Of a DNA stretch of 64,000 nt, positions 56,249 to 64,000 are shown in pieces (within the stretch, counting starts at the first letter, position 1; every line of letters starts with the position of its first letter). Where the stretch lies: contig DEFO01000062.1 in NCBI GenBank assembly GCA_002350805.1, forward strand, positions 21,008 through 85,007, written 5' to 3'. This stretch comes from Prevotella sp. UBA2850. Lineage in GTDB: Bacteria > Bacteroidota > Bacteroidia > Bacteroidales > Bacteroidaceae. Made by a program: the position numbers and the translations under genes. The notes under the pieces are model-generated. The model did no database searches. It was not told the DNA's origin and worked only from the letters and a program-made list of their open reading frames with translations.

Positions 56249-58309
56249 TTATTTCTCAATGAGGATACGGGCATCGACGGCGATGACCTCCTTGTCGGTG
56301 GCCAGCAGCGGGTTGATGTCCATCTCCTTGATTTCTGTGGCGAAACGGAGAAGTGTGGAGAGGCGTACGATAATCTCAGCATACTTCTGCTCGTTGATGC
56401 CTTTCTGTCCACGCGTACCTTTAATAATCTTGTAGCCGCGCAGAGAATGAATCATAGAGTATGCCTCGGCATATGACAGCGGGGCCAAACCAGCCGACAC
56501 ATCCTTGAGCACCTCGACGAAGATACCTCCCAGTCCGCAGAGCACCACATGACCGAAACGCTGCTCGTATTTGGCACCAATAAACACCTCAGTACCCGAA
56601 ATCATCTTCTGCACCATAATGGCGGTGGCATCTGGAATCTGCATCATACGGTCAAATTCTAAAGCAAGGTGCTCGTCGCTACGTACGTTGAGGGCCACTC
56701 CGCCCACATCACTCTTATGCACAGGACCAACAACCTTGGCCACCACAGGATAACCTACCTTGTTGGCAAACTCTATGAGCTGCTCTTTCGACTCGCTTAC
56801 CATCTCGGGAACCATAGGTATGCCGGCACAGTTGAACAACTGGCGTACGATATCAGGCGATACATAACCATTCTCGTGGATACCACCAATGATCTCACGA
56901 ATCTTGGGCACATCAACACCAAAGAGTTCAATCTCGGAAGCGGCAGGTTGCGGGGTCTTCATCACCTGAGTGAGAGCAGTGGCCAGTGTCACCTCGTCGC
57001 TGAAGTTGACATGACCTTTCTTCAGGAACTCCTCTACCTCAGGACCTGCCGTATTGAGACATGGCAGCACAGGGAAGATGGGTTTCTTGCTCTCAAGAAT
57101 CTTCTTGTGTAGTACATCGTAGGTCTCCCACAACTGTACGAGACCTGGCGTACCGAAAATCACAGCAATGGCATCAATATTGTCGAACTCATTGTTACAA
57201 TAGTCAAGGCATATACCCAGATGCTCGGGAGTACCGGTAGCTAGGATGTCGATAGGATTGGCCACAGAAGAACCGGGGAATAGCTTCTCTTTCAGCTCAA
57301 CAGCTTTCGGTCCCTCTATCTTCGGAACATTCAGTCCGCCCTTTGACAGTGCATCGGTGAGCATCACACCGGGGCCGCCAGCATGTGTAACGATGGCGAA
57401 ATTCTTACCCGTGAGCTTGGGCAGTGTGAAGATACATCCCACGGTGGTAAGCTCCTCACGTGAGAAACAACGCACAATACCTGCCTTACGGAACAAAGCC
57501 TCTACGGCTGAGTCGCTGCTGGCGATGGCTCCGGTATGGCTGCTGGCTGCTCGGCTACCTGCCGACGACGAGCCAGCCTTGATGGCAGCGATGCGGCACC
57601 CCTTGCGGATGAGTGAAGAGGCATGGAACAACAGTTTGTCGGGATTAGAAATATTCTCGATGTAAAGCAGTTTCACATGTGAGTCGCGCTCTGCATCGAA
57701 GTTCTCATCCATATATTGCAGCACATCCTCAATACCTATTTGCTTGCCGTTACCTATGGACCACACGCTGTTGAACTGCAGTCCCTTGATGACAGCTGAC
57801 TCCAGAATGAACACGGCTGTGGCTCCCGAGCCTGAGATAAAGTCGGCACCCTTGGGATTGAGGTTGGGAATGGGTTTGGTGAACACCGAGTGATGGTGGT
57901 TGTTCAACAGGCCGATACAGTTGGGACCTATGAGAGCGGCATCATATTTCTCGCAAGTGTCAAGAATCTGCTGCTCGAAGACAGCACCTTCGTGGGTCTC
58001 CTCGCCGAATCCGGCTGAAAGGATGATGAAGGCACGCACACCTTTGTCGCGGGCGAGTAGTTCCACACTGTCGGGACAGAACCGGGCGGGGATGACCAGA
58101 ATGGCTAGGTCGGTGGGAGGTAGTTCGCTGGCATCGTGGAACACCTTGATGCCCTGCACCTCGTCTTCCTTGGGGTTAACTACACGAAGTGTGCCCTGAT
58201 AGCCTCCGCTGATGAGGTTGCGCACCACGGCGCCACCGGGTTTGTGAACGTTGTTAGAGCCGCCAATGACGACGATACTCTCGGGGTTTAACAGTTGTTG
58301 GTTGATCAT
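56249..58309 (-). CDS. ADP-forming acyl-CoA synthetase (acetate--CoA ligase type)
   Basis: A 686-residue fused alpha-beta ADP-forming acyl-CoA synthetase, which makes ATP from acyl-CoA, ADP and phosphate. In order: CoA-binding Rossmann domain (about 8-130, IVVIGGSNNVHKPGGAVVRNL in parts; PNCIGLLNNHH), two succinyl-CoA-ligase-like domains (about 145-440) with the phospho-His in SSHTGAIASSD, and an ATP-grasp domain (about 465-686, VGYPVVAKVVGPVHKSDVGGV in parts; GGIFVEVLKDVS; INPLLATDKEVIAVDARI). It would give ATP during fermentation of amino acids or sugars. Transcribed alone from an unclear promoter. Confidence 0.93.
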   Translation of the reverse strand: MINQQLLNPESIVVIGGSNNVHKPGGAVVRNLISGGYQGTLRVVNPKEDEVQGIKVFHDASELPPTDLAILVIPARFCPDSVELLARDKGVRAFIILSAGFGEETHEGAVFEQQILDTCEKYDAALIGPNCIGLLNNHHHSVFTKPIPNLNPKGADFISGSGATAVFILESAVIKGLQFNSVWSIGNGKQIGIEDVLQYMDENFDAERDSHVKLLYIENISNPDKLLFHASSLIRKGCRIAAIKAGSSSAGSRAASSHTGAIASSDSAVEALFRKAGIVRCFSREELTTVGCIFTLPKLTGKNFAIVTHAGGPGVMLTDALSKGGLNVPKIEGPKAVELKEKLFPGSSVANPIDILATGTPEHLGICLDYCNNEFDNIDAIAVIFGTPGLVQLWETYDVLHKKILESKKPIFPVLPCLNTAGPEVEEFLKKGHVNFSDEVTLATALTQVMKTPQPAASEIELFGVDVPKIREIIGGIHENGYVSPDIVRQLFNCAGIPMVPEMVSESKEQLIEFANKVGYPVVAKVVGPVHKSDVGGVALNVRSDEHLALEFDRMMQIPDATAIMVQKMISGTEVFIGAKYEQRFGHVVLCGLGGIFVEVLKDVSAGLAPLSYAEAYSMIHSLRGYKIIKGTRGQKGINEQKYAEIIVRLSTLLRFATEIKEMDINPLLATDKEVIAVDARILIEK

Positions 58310-58461
58310 AGTAATTGTTCTAAGTTTTTATTTAAGTTTAAATGATTCTATATGGTTTGGGGAGTTGAGGGAGAATCTGAGGAATCTGAGGAATCTGAAT
58401 CTTCTGAATTTTCAGAGTATCCTGAGGAATCAGGAATTCCGGACCTTCCGGATTCTCTCAC

Positions 58462-60525
58462 CTATCTGTTTCCTCTAAACTCCTTGAGCACATCACACTT
58501 CGACACATAATCGCTCATAGGATGGCTTTCGTAGAGCGACAGCAACTTGCTCAAGTCGCGGTATTGCCTGCTCTGCGGGCGCACCTTCTTATAATACTTA
58601 AATTCCGTTTCATCCCACTCCTCATCATACCAGAGGTCGGTAGGTATGTAGCCCATAGCATAGAGAGCTTTCTCCTTCAGCAGGAAGTTGTTGCTCTGGG
58701 CGGCGCGCTCCAGATAGTCGTACGCCAATGACACAAAGTCGCGCTCGCCGACACGGGCTGAGTCGCAGACGCTCTTGCCATAGTGGGTGAGGAACCAGCA
58801 GTCACCCATATAACTGGCCTGAAACAGACGCACAGCATAGTCGTAGGCCAGTTGCAAACAAGTCTCCTTGTCGGCCACCGACATCTTGTGCTCCAAGGCA
58901 TTCATCTCGTTGACGAAATCTATTTTCTTGTTGCTCGTCAGATGGGTTCTCTTAGGCATGTCCGACATCTCTTTCAACTGGCTTTTGCGCCACTGCTCAG
59001 TGGTGAACGAGCGCTTGGCCATATACTCGCAGATGTTCTGTCCGTCCAGGAAGGTGAGCGGCACTTTCTTCAGATAATCCAAGGCTTTGTTCCACTCCAT
59101 TCTCGAGATATACTTCGTGCCAATCAGGTCGTTCAGGTAGTCCTCATTACGGTAGATGTAACGCAAGAGATACTGTTCCAGTTCGTTGTCGGTTCTCTTC
59201 TTGGTAAAGGTGAGATAACGCTCTACGGCCTGCGGCCCCTTTTGGTCGAGTCGCACGAAGGTATAGTCGCTGTAATGTGGGTTCCATTCATAGTCGGGCT
59301 GGCTGCCTACAACATCGCCAAAATGACTGTCCACATAGCCAAAGAGGGCAATGCCTATCTCTGGGCGCTGCCACTGGTCATACTTGTCGGCTAAGACCTC
59401 GAAGATGGTGCGCTCAGCCACCTCATTATAATGGTAGTTCCAGGTCTCCTGGGTGGGATTGTCTTCCTTGTTCTTCAGCCGGAGCCACTTCAGTTCGCCT
59501 GCCACATAGTCGTCGAAGGCTTTGCCTGGCCGGGCATTGGCCGACGAGATGTAGAAGCGGATGGCACGGGCATTGTCCTTCATTCGCTGTGTACCCTCCA
59601 TCTTCACGGCCTCGTCGATGTATTTCTGGGCTTTCTGTCGACTGCCGAACATATACTCCATCCAAGCAGCTGCAGCCTTCCAAAGGGCAGGCTGCCGGCT
59701 CTTGGTGGCAGCCTCGTTGGCTAGTTTGATGAAGCTGTTCACTCCCTTACGATACGAGTCGACCAGCGGCTGCGGGTCGTAGGGGTTGTCGGCCTCGCTA
59801 AGGGTGGTCTGGGCATCGTTCACATAGTTCTGAACCAGCCATGGCAGTGCGGGCGAGTTGATATTCTGGTCGTACACTTTCTTGATTCCCTCGTACGAGA
59901 GGTTGTTATACATGCAGTAGCGGATGCTGGTCATGTCGCCCTGCTCAGCAAAAATCTCACAGGCCTTGTCTTGCTGACCCGTGTGACAGAGCGCTCCGGC
60001 ATAGATATTACGCATCATGTCGCGGTAGACAGAATTGGGCAGCTTCTGCTGCCACTCATTCCAAAAGCCTATATTCTCTTGATGCAGTCCGAGTATCATG
60101 TTACAGCGCATCACCAACAGAGCATTCTGACTACGCAGACGGCTGCGCAAGGCGGTCTGTGCACTGGCTTTCATGGCCCGCAGCCGAGCCTTATATTTCA
60201 CCATCTGCTCTTTGGTGGGATAGTCCCAAGGATCGCTCAGCTGCTCGCAGATGCCGTTGGCATACTCGTTGAGCAACCTCACATAGTTCACCATCTGCTT
60301 GTCGCCCTTGCGCTGAGCATAACCGAGCAGGGCCTCGTAGTCAAATCTCGTCACCTCCCCGTTAGTGTAAGCAGCCCAGTTCTGGTTGCTGCGCTCCTCA
60401 AAGTGGGTACTCAGGTCGCGGCTATAAACGCTGAAAAGATAATAGTCGTGAAACGCAGGAATAGCACAGGCCATGACTTGCATGGCCACGGCAATCAGTA
60501 AGCTACTCATCAAAAATCTTCTCAT
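58462..60525 (-). CDS. large exported protein of unknown function
   Basis: A 687-residue protein without a family I can name. The N terminus is a signal peptide with a possible lipobox (QVMAC, Cys20). The rest is almost all helical, with regularly spaced Tyr/Trp/Ala positions and segments such as CHTGQQDKACEIFAEQGD and ALWKAAAAWMEYMFGSRQKA that look like TPR-style hairpins, and a C-terminal ALYAMGYIPTDLWYDEEWD motif. Its ATG overlaps the preceding DUF3142-like gene by 23 bases, so the two exported proteins are co-translated and probably act together. Confidence 0.78.
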   Translation of the reverse strand: MRRFLMSSLLIAVAMQVMACAIPAFHDYYLFSVYSRDLSTHFEERSNQNWAAYTNGEVTRFDYEALLGYAQRKGDKQMVNYVRLLNEYANGICEQLSDPWDYPTKEQMVKYKARLRAMKASAQTALRSRLRSQNALLVMRCNMILGLHQENIGFWNEWQQKLPNSVYRDMMRNIYAGALCHTGQQDKACEIFAEQGDMTSIRYCMYNNLSYEGIKKVYDQNINSPALPWLVQNYVNDAQTTLSEADNPYDPQPLVDSYRKGVNSFIKLANEAATKSRQPALWKAAAAWMEYMFGSRQKAQKYIDEAVKMEGTQRMKDNARAIRFYISSANARPGKAFDDYVAGELKWLRLKNKEDNPTQETWNYHYNEVAERTIFEVLADKYDQWQRPEIGIALFGYVDSHFGDVVGSQPDYEWNPHYSDYTFVRLDQKGPQAVERYLTFTKKRTDNELEQYLLRYIYRNEDYLNDLIGTKYISRMEWNKALDYLKKVPLTFLDGQNICEYMAKRSFTTEQWRKSQLKEMSDMPKRTHLTSNKKIDFVNEMNALEHKMSVADKETCLQLAYDYAVRLFQASYMGDCWFLTHYGKSVCDSARVGERDFVSLAYDYLERAAQSNNFLLKEKALYAMGYIPTDLWYDEEWDETEFKYYKKVRPQSRQYRDLSKLLSLYESHPMSDYVSKCDVLKEFRGNR

Positions 60526-61468
60526 AGTCTTCTTTTTTGAAATGATTCAACAACTGATGGTCTAAATGATATAAAGTAACCCGGCTGCCCAGGTCTTTCC
60601 TCTCTTTTTCCACAGCCTCCTTCACCCTCACAATGTCATCGGCTGTGCATTGCCAGTGTATCAGTGTGTCTCCTTTCAGTTTGCACTGCTCGTCGACGCT
60701 GTTGTAGGCAATGTGCCGGAACGTATCGTGGTGAAACATCACCTTCCACTCGAACAGCGGGTAAGCCGCCGTCAAAGGCAGCTGGTAGTCAGAAAGGTAA
60801 CGCATATAAGGTGCCACATCACGCATATCAAGAATGGGATTGTGGTCGGAGCGTCGCGTCACATCACCGGTATTATAGAGCATCAACACACCCTCGTCGA
60901 CGGGCGGAGGAGGCATACGCAACTGATGCAGGCGGATGGTAGCCGACAAGGCGATGCCGTGTTTTCTCAATTCGGTGCGCATCTGCTGCAACAGGTCGTA
61001 GAAGCGCTCTCGAGAGCGAAGGGTGTAGTCGCAGTCTATCTGAACCTCCTTCACGGGTCCGATGTCATTGGTCTCCGACATTTGCAGTACCCGCTTCACT
61101 ATCTTTGCAGCCAGTCCGGCGGTTTTCTGCCACAGACAGTTCTCCACGATGAACACCGTTGGAACCACCTCTACCCCATCGGGCTGTTGCGCGGCGAAAG
61201 TGCAAGTACCCACGGGCACCACCTGGTGTTGTTCGTTGATGGCCACATCGAAGTAGCGCAAATACAGCCGGCCAATGTGATGCTGCCTGAGAAAAGCCAA
61301 CTCTGCAGAGTCAGGCTCGAAGGTGGTGCGCCAGTAGTACATAGCGCGGGGTGACGATGTCACGCGGCGGGTGGCCGCAGGTGTACACGATGACAAAACC
61401 ATCAGGCATATTGCCGTTAGCACCATACAGGCCCCAACGTTCGTCCTAGCCCAGTATCTGCTCGGCAT
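60503..61468 (-). CDS. DUF3142-like exported lipoprotein
   Basis: A 321-residue lipoprotein (lipobox VLSSC, Cys28; basic residues at 4 and 8 support the start at 61468 over an internal Met at 61426). The body resembles DUF3142-type TIM-barrel proteins: MYYWRTTFEPDSAEL, IGRLYLRYFDVA, VKEVQIDCDYTLRSRERFYDLL (in parts), LSATIRLHQL and GVLMLYNTGDV follow strand-helix alternation of a glycosidase-like barrel. A function in glycan turnover is possible but unproven. It overlaps bcp by 23 bases upstream and the large unknown gene by 23 downstream. Confidence 0.75.
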   Translation of the reverse strand: MPSRYWARTNVGACMVLTAICLMVLSSCTPAATRRVTSSPRAMYYWRTTFEPDSAELAFLRQHHIGRLYLRYFDVAINEQHQVVPVGTCTFAAQQPDGVEVVPTVFIVENCLWQKTAGLAAKIVKRVLQMSETNDIGPVKEVQIDCDYTLRSRERFYDLLQQMRTELRKHGIALSATIRLHQLRMPPPPVDEGVLMLYNTGDVTRRSDHNPILDMRDVAPYMRYLSDYQLPLTAAYPLFEWKVMFHHDTFRHIAYNSVDEQCKLKGDTLIHWQCTADDIVRVKEAVEKERKDLGSRVTLYHLDHQLLNHFKKEDYEKIFDE

Positions 61469-61895
61469 GTTCCTTCACCTTGATTTGCTTGGGACCAATG
61501 ACGTCCTCAACGACACCGTTCTCATCGATGATGAAAGTGGTGCGGATAGTGCCCATGTAGGTGCGGCCGGCCATTTTCTTCTCTCCCCACACACCGAAGG
61601 TTTCCACCAGCGTGTGCTCGGTATCAGCAATCAGCGGGAAGGGCAGCTGGTATTTCTCAATGAAACGGCGGTGCGACTTCTCGTCCTGCACGCTCACGCC
61701 CACCACGGCGTAGCCCTTACTCAGCATGCGCTCGTAGTTGTCACGCAGGTTGCAAGCTTCATTGGTGCAGCCGGGTGTCGAGTCTTTCGGATAGAAATAC
61801 AACACCAGCTTTTTGCCTTTGAAATCGCTCATCTTGATTTCCTGTCCATTCTCATCACGACCGAGAATCTCAGGTGCTTTATCTCCTATTTTCAT
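61446..61895 (-). CDS. bcp: thioredoxin-dependent peroxiredoxin Bcp
   Basis: Atypical 2-Cys/1-Cys peroxiredoxin, 149 residues, reducing hydrogen peroxide and lipid hydroperoxides. The peroxidatic motif is FYPKDSTPGCTNEACNLRD, with the catalytic Cys and a second Cys five residues on as in E. coli BCP. ISVQDEKSHRRF-type and PLIADTEHTLVETFGVW segments complete the fold. A TACCTTTG box (minus strand, 61934-61927) lies upstream with a one-mismatch -33. It heads a transcript with the two unknown exported proteins. Confidence 0.95.
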   Translation of the reverse strand: MKIGDKAPEILGRDENGQEIKMSDFKGKKLVLYFYPKDSTPGCTNEACNLRDNYERMLSKGYAVVGVSVQDEKSHRRFIEKYQLPFPLIADTEHTLVETFGVWGEKKMAGRTYMGTIRTTFIIDENGVVEDVIGPKQIKVKEHAEQILG

Positions 61896-61986
61896 TTCCT
61901 ATGCGTTAGTTTTAAGATAACCTTTGCAAAGGTAAATAATTTATTTGATAAATGAAACATCTGACGTAAAATAAATGTCTTTTCTT

Positions 61987-62017
61987 TTTGGCATTTACGA
62001 GAATCGTTGTATCTTTG
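61987..62017 (+). promoter_or_regulatory. promoter of the iron-containing alcohol dehydrogenase gene
   Basis: TTTG at 61987-61990, 19 bases, then TATCTTTG at 62010-62017, with the ATG at 62042. The divergent bcp promoter box lies about 50 bases away. Confidence 0.77.
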
Positions 62018-62041
62018 CGAAAACTTTTTATACCTATCAAC

Positions 62042-63220
62042 ATGAAAGACTTTAATTTTTATGCTCCTACAGAGGTCGCTTTCGGCCGTCAGGCTGAAGA
62101 GCAGTTGCCCACATTGATTAAGAAATATGGTGGAACCCGCGTATTGGTACATTATGGTGGCGGTAGTGCCCGTCGCTCAGGCTTGCTCGACAAGGTGTTC
62201 GGCATGCTCACCGAGGCAGGCCTCCCCTATGTCGAACTGGGTGGCGTTGTGCCCAACCCACTTCTCTCGAAGGTGAGAGAAGGTATCGAACTGTGCCGCC
62301 GCGAGGGTGTAGACTTCATCCTGGCTGTGGGCGGCGGCAGCGTCATCGACTCTTCGAAGGCCATCGGCTATGGTGTGGGTTACGACGGTGATGTGTGGGA
62401 TTTCTGGTGCGGTAAGAAACCCCAGTCGTGTCTCCCCATCGGCACCGTACTCACCATCCCAGCTGCAGGCAGCGAGATGAGCGACTCATGTGTCATCACC
62501 CGCGATGAAGACCTCAACAAGCGCGGTGTCAACAGCGACCTCTGCCGCTGTCGTTTTGCCATTATGAACCCCGAGCGTACCTTCACCCTACCTCCATATC
62601 AAACAGCTGCAGGTGCCACCGACATCATGATGCACACTATGGAGCGCTACTTCTGCCGCTTCAATGACATGACGCTCACCGACAGCATCTCAGAGGCACT
62701 CTTGCGCACGGTAAAAGACAGTGCACTGGTCGTCATGAAGAACCCCGAGGACTACCGTAACCGTGCGCAAATCATGTGGGCAGGTTCGCTCTCACACAAT
62801 AATCTCACCGAGTGTGGCGGTGAGAAAGACTTTGCCACCCACCGTCTTGAACACGAGCTGAGCGCTCTCTTTGGCGTGACCCACGGCGCCGGTCTGGCCG
62901 CCATCTGGGGCTCATGGGCCCGCTATGTCATGCCCAAGCACGTCAGCCGCTTCGTGCAGTTTGCCGTCAATGTGATGGGTGTCACCAACGACTTCTCCGA
63001 CCCCGAGGGTACTGCCCTCAAGGGTATTGAGGCTATCGAGCAGTTCTATCGCCAGATTGGCATGCCTACCAATATACACGAGCTGCTGGGCCGTGACATT
63101 ACCGACGACGAGATTGACGTGATGGTGCGCAAGTGCAGCCGCGATAACACTGTGGTGCTCGGTTCTATCGAGAAGATTGCCACCGACGACATGCGTAAGA
63201 TTTACGAAATGGCACGATGA
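62042..63220 (+). CDS. iron-containing alcohol dehydrogenase (BDH/YqhD type)
   Basis: NAD(P)H-dependent alcohol/aldehyde oxidoreductase, 392 residues. The N-terminal nucleotide domain has FYAPTEVAFGRQAEEQL, GGTRVLVHYGGGSARRSGLLD (in parts) and FILAVGGGSVIDSSKAIGYG; the iron-binding domain has ATDIMMHTMERYF and LEHELSALFGVTHGAGLA with the metal His residues. The pattern fits butanol dehydrogenase/YqhD proteins, which detoxify or reduce short aldehydes. The start at 62042 follows the promoter. Its stop overlaps the symporter start (ATGA). Confidence 0.95.
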   Translation: MKDFNFYAPTEVAFGRQAEEQLPTLIKKYGGTRVLVHYGGGSARRSGLLDKVFGMLTEAGLPYVELGGVVPNPLLSKVREGIELCRREGVDFILAVGGGSVIDSSKAIGYGVGYDGDVWDFWCGKKPQSCLPIGTVLTIPAAGSEMSDSCVITRDEDLNKRGVNSDLCRCRFAIMNPERTFTLPPYQTAAGATDIMMHTMERYFCRFNDMTLTDSISEALLRTVKDSALVVMKNPEDYRNRAQIMWAGSLSHNNLTECGGEKDFATHRLEHELSALFGVTHGAGLAAIWGSWARYVMPKHVSRFVQFAVNVMGVTNDFSDPEGTALKGIEAIEQFYRQIGMPTNIHELLGRDITDDEIDVMVRKCSRDNTVVLGSIEKIATDDMRKIYEMAR

Positions 63221-64000
63221 ACGAGCTGCTCTCGCCCGACGGATGGTTCAACCGGGTGCTTACCATGATGAACGACGCGCTATGGACTTACCTGCTAATA
63301 GGTATGCTCATCATCTGTGCTGTGTGGTTCACGTGGCGCAGCCGTTTTGTCCAGTTTCGCATGTTGGGCGAGATGTTCCGCCTGCTGAATGAGTCAACAA
63401 ACAAGCACGACGGGGCGCATCACATCTCCTCATTCCAGGCATTTGCCGTGGGCGTAGCCACACGTGTTGGAACAGGTAATCTGGCAGGTGTGGCTACTGC
63501 CATCGCCATTGGTGGCCCTGGCTCGGTGTTCTGGATGTGGCTGCTGGCCCTGCTGGGGTCGGCCACAGCCTTTGTCGAGAGTACTCTGGCACAACTGTTC
63601 AAGGTCCGTTCCAAAGACTCGTTCATCGGAGGTCCTGCCTACTACATCCAACAGGGACTGCACAAACCGTGGATGGCCAAGCTTTTCGCCGTGCTCATCA
63701 CTGTCACGTTCGGTCTCTCCTACAATTCCATTCAGAGCAACACCATCTGCGGAGCCATGGAACACGCCTTCGGCTTCAATCCTCTTTGGGTGGGTGTTGT
63801 TCTGGTTATCCTGTCACTTTTTGTTGTCTTCGGCGGCATCCACCGCATTGCCCGTGTGAGTAGTGTACTTGTGCCCGTCATGGCCATCGGCTATCTGGCA
63901 CTGGCCTTGGTCGTCATCCTCATGAACATCCAGCTCATCCCCGATGTCTTCCGCCTCATTTTCGAAGATGCCTTTGGTGCCGCACAAGTGGCTGGTGGGG
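63217..64000 (+). CDS. AGCS family alanine/glycine:cation symporter, 5' part
   Basis: The first 261 residues of a sodium-coupled amino-acid transporter; the gene runs past the window end. Helices begin near residue 22 (WTYLLIGMLIICAVWFTW). The family signature is clear: VATRVGTGNLAGVATAIAIG, GGPGSVFWMWLLALLGSATA and FVESTLAQLFKVR, the conserved core of AGCS proteins that binds sodium and alanine or glycine. Its ATG overlaps the dehydrogenase stop by four bases, so the two genes are translated in tandem. Confidence 0.95.
   Translation, partial: MNELLSPDGWFNRVLTMMNDALWTYLLIGMLIICAVWFTWRSRFVQFRMLGEMFRLLNESTNKHDGAHHISSFQAFAVGVATRVGTGNLAGVATAIAIGGPGSVFWMWLLALLGSATAFVESTLAQLFKVRSKDSFIGGPAYYIQQGLHKPWMAKLFAVLITVTFGLSYNSIQSNTICGAMEHAFGFNPLWVGVVLVILSLFVVFGGIHRIARVSSVLVPVMAIGYLALALVVILMNIQLIPDVFRLIFEDAFGAAQVAGG

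Overview
The window looks like a chromosomal segment of a Bacteroidota species, most likely Prevotella or a close relative. Reasons: many start sites are preceded by the Bacteroidota promoter pattern (TTG or TTTG, about 20 bases, then TAnnTTTG) and lack a clear Shine-Dalgarno; the gene families are typical of the group (FimB/Mfa2 fimbrial lipoprotein, a PorE-like TPR/PD40/OmpA lipoprotein, DUF6249-PspC-ECF sigma-DUF5056 cluster, LptE-TPR-SecG cluster, SP-II lipoproteins); and base composition is mid-GC in housekeeping genes. The genus is an inference; no marker here fixes the species.

Layout. 1-2.9 kb: end of a tRNA-Ser, an ExbB/ExbD/ExbD proton-channel operon and an Lrp-type regulator. 3.0-5.7 kb (minus): rRNA methyltransferase, thyA and folA as one overlapping folate/nucleotide operon. 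5.8-7.7 kb: DUF6249, PspC, ECF sigma factor and DUF5056 envelope-stress-like cluster. 7.7-12.0 kb (minus): topB and the PorE-like lipoprotein. 12.2-12.9 kb: an exported flavin-reductase-like lipoprotein. 13.5-19.4 kb (minus) is the accessory part: a compact, AT-richer four-gene operon of two DUF262 proteins (the second with a DUF1524/HNH-type C terminus), a shortened uracil-DNA-glycosylase-fold protein and a WYL regulator, preceded by a phage-type unknown protein and a HIRAN-domain protein. I read this as a candidate GmrSD-like anti-phage or modified-DNA restriction system. 19.9-28.6 kb: rlmN, pdxA, a YbhN-like membrane protein, two PLP enzymes of sulfur amino-acid metabolism, a sigma-54 activator, lptE, a TPR protein and secG, then tRNA-His.

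28.9-43.7 kb: assorted metabolic and envelope genes (flavoprotein, AlkZ-related protein, acyl-ACP thioesterase, DUF1349 lipoprotein, CDF metal transporter, a second exported flavin-reductase-like protein, LUD protein, fimbrial lipoprotein, glutamine synthetase, TrmO, beta-barrel protein, VanX-like dipeptidase, RsiV-like lipoprotein, CPBP protease). This stretch is rich in dispersed repeats and decayed genes: a chimeric DUF3298 fragment, a truncated IS transposase, an N-terminally shortened VanX, and a 68-bp inverted-repeat pair enclosing two divergent genes. 43.7-45.2 kb is an AT-rich, gene-poor, repeat-dense island.

45.2-64 kb: class I fumarase, a double M16 peptidase, a very large alpha-2-macroglobulin-like protein, an ADP-forming acyl-CoA synthetase, two linked unknown exported proteins with bcp, an iron-containing alcohol dehydrogenase and the start of an AGCS sodium:alanine symporter that runs off the window.

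The most unusual non-coding signal is a pair of six-unit, 22-bp-period arrays of a short dyad (AATTA-ggcat-TAATT type) at 13.1 kb and 44.8 kb, with the same unit spacing and a distinctive 16-base fifth unit at both places.
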